Below, piece by piece: positions 21,971-23,149 of a DNA stretch of 23,149 nucleotides. Each line of letters begins with the position of its first letter. Positions within the stretch are counted from its first letter, which is position 1. A model generated the notes under the pieces. The model was not told where the DNA came from. It saw nothing but the letters and a program-made list of their open reading frames with translations, and searched no databases. This DNA comes from a bacterium (GTDB taxonomy: Bacteria; Bacillota; Clostridia; Christensenellales; UBA1242): the NCBI GenBank assembly GCA_024692805.1, contig JAILMD010000023.1, positions 1 to 23,149 of the forward strand, in the 5' to 3' direction. Made by a program: the position numbers and the translations under genes.

Positions 21971-23149
21971 ATGAAAAAACTATTAATTATATTACCACTA
22001 GTTTTGACTATGTTTTTATTTGGTTGCTCAAATGATGGAAGGCTTCTTGCTAGAAACCTTGATAACACAATAACTAACCTGCTTTATTCAATAAGCAACC
22101 TTGATATCATTGACCAAACAACGCTTCAAAAAGTTTCGTCATTAGGCTCGGTTGGAGTTAACCAATCAAGCGAATATCAGACTGTTAGCGCTGATTGTTG
22201 CGAAGAAAATGAAGAAAACAAAACAAATGGTGAAAAATATAACGAGCCAGAGGAAATTATTGAAGGTAATGATAATGAAGAAAATGAAGATTATAATGAA
22301 AGCGAAGAATTAGTCGAAGATAGCAAAAATTCTAGTGAAATAGAATTTGACAATAATCCAGACAATAGCGAAATTATCGAAAATAATAGCAACCCCCAAA
22401 CCCAAACGGAAAATGAAAAAACAACAACACTAAGAGATAATGACGCTAACTTTACGCTCCCTGAAAGCTATAAAAGGCTTGCAATAAACAACGCTTCAAT
22501 AAGCGATAATCAAAACTTAGAAAGCCCATCAGCCACTAGTTCGCTTAACGACAGTTCAACAAAAATGCAAAACTTAATTGATGAGCTGATTAGAATTAGA
22601 ACAATAATTATGCTTTATATTAGCGACCTATATAACGGAACAATCAAACCTTCAAGCGAAGATATTCACGCCATTGAAGCCTATCTTAATATTATTAAAG
22701 AATCAACTGCATTTTTAAAAAGTAATAACGGAACTGTTATTAATCACCTTAACGAAGCAACAAGTTATGATGGCGCTAGTAACTTAAATTTAGTTAATGC
22801 GCATATCATTAGAGCAACTGAAGCGCTTAACTCAAGATCAGCAAAACTTGAGGCAGCAATTGTTTCAACTTATAACATTGCTTCAATTTTAAAATCTTAT
22901 ATTGATAACCAACCAACAACCGAAAACACGAGTGATGGCGTTTTAAATGCTGAAGCATATGGACCAATGGGTATTGCTTCAAACTATTCACCTAACTATT
23001 CAATGAATAACCCATATAATATGGGGGTTAACGGCGGATATTATAATCAATTTTATAATTATGGCTATCCTAATTACTATGGCTATGGCAATAATTATTA
23101 CCCTAATTCAATGAGCTATTACCCTTATGGCTATGGAGCAAATTATGGC
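21971..23149 (+). CDS. Putative lipoprotein with acidic middle and Tyr/Gly/Asn-rich tail, truncated by window edge
   Basis: The frame is open for 393 codons with no stop before the right edge. AAAAGGAG lies 5 bases before the ATG. Residues 1-18 form a lipoprotein signal peptide with lipobox L16-F-G-C19. After a short N-terminal region come a strongly acidic Glu/Asn stretch (77-138), a Ser/Thr/Asn linker, a helical domain (about 196-312, hydrophobic heptads), and a tail from 325 in which about 19 of the last 69 residues are Tyr, mixed with Gly, Asn and Pro. Such tails resemble spore coat proteins (family knowledge). Position divergent from spoVA supports a spore envelope role, but no named family is recognised. 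Confidence 0.85.
   Translation, partial: MKKLLIILPLVLTMFLFGCSNDGRLLARNLDNTITNLLYSISNLDIIDQTTLQKVSSLGSVGVNQSSEYQTVSADCCEENEENKTNGEKYNEPEEIIEGNDNEENEDYNESEELVEDSKNSSEIEFDNNPDNSEIIENNSNPQTQTENEKTTTLRDNDANFTLPESYKRLAINNASISDNQNLESPSATSSLNDSSTKMQNLIDELIRIRTIIMLYISDLYNGTIKPSSEDIHAIEAYLNIIKESTAFLKSNNGTVINHLNEATSYDGASNLNLVNAHIIRATEALNSRSAKLEAAIVSTYNIASILKSYIDNQPTTENTSDGVLNAEAYGPMGIASNYSPNYSMNNPYNMGVNGGYYNQFYNYGYPNYYGYGNNYYPNSMSYYPYGYGANYG

Noticed and set aside
1..23149. CRISPR arrays, insertion sequences, prophage, riboswitches or defence genes
   Set aside because: No regularly spaced repeats, transposase or integrase frames, or long structured leaders were seen; all intergenic gaps are short.

Overview
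The window is AT-rich bacterial DNA with short intergenic gaps, Shine-Dalgarno sites on most genes, intrinsic terminators and TTGACA/TATAAT promoters. It carries three spoVA genes, yunB, lexA, a miaB-mutS-mutL-miaA cluster and a class A PBP. Together these point to a spore-forming member of the Firmicutes, most likely an uncultured Clostridia lineage; that assignment is inferred from gene content. The standard genetic code fits: TGA ends rnhA and spoVAD, and the window holds a CCA-anticodon tRNA-Trp. No mobile element, prophage, CRISPR array or rRNA is visible, and no gene-free stretch exceeds about 210 bases.

Layout. (1) 1-2230, minus strand: the first 13 codons of an unknown gene with a perfect consensus promoter, then rnhA-serS as an overlapping pair with a strong terminator, then tRNA-Trp with its own promoter and terminator. 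(2) 2228-3572, minus strand: three unrecognised genes, made up of two tandem paralogues with a shared Cys-x3-Cys motif and a small 13-cysteine protein. This is the most novel part of the window. (3) 3573-4654, plus strand: lexA and a MazG-like house-cleaning NTP pyrophosphatase, diverging from region 2 and ending in a bidirectional terminator. (4) 4663-5886, minus strand: a monocistronic alpha-oxoamine synthase closer in motif to serine palmitoyltransferases than to classical Kbl. (5) 5954-14642, minus strand: miaB-mutS-mutL-miaA-(methionine gamma-lyase-like)-alkD. This compact operon joins mismatch repair, A37 tRNA modification and alkylation repair. (6) 14741-16978, plus strand: a bifunctional penicillin-binding protein whose stop overlaps that of thiI. 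(7) 16971-21875, minus strand: spoVAC-spoVAD-spoVAE-yunB-(cysteine desulfurase)-thiI. Genes for spore dipicolinate uptake are followed by a sulfur-relay pair for tRNA 4-thiouridine. (8) 21971 to the right edge, plus strand: a truncated gene for a lipoprotein with an acidic middle and a Tyr/Gly/Asn-rich tail, divergent from spoVA.

Most of the window is conserved housekeeping and sporulation DNA, and I do not see a clear new defence or mobile system. The best leads are the three-gene unknown cluster beside lexA, the spore-coat-like lipoprotein beside spoVA, the sphingolipid-type alpha-oxoamine synthase, and promoters placed so close to start codons that rnhA and the Cys-rich gene are predicted to be leaderless.
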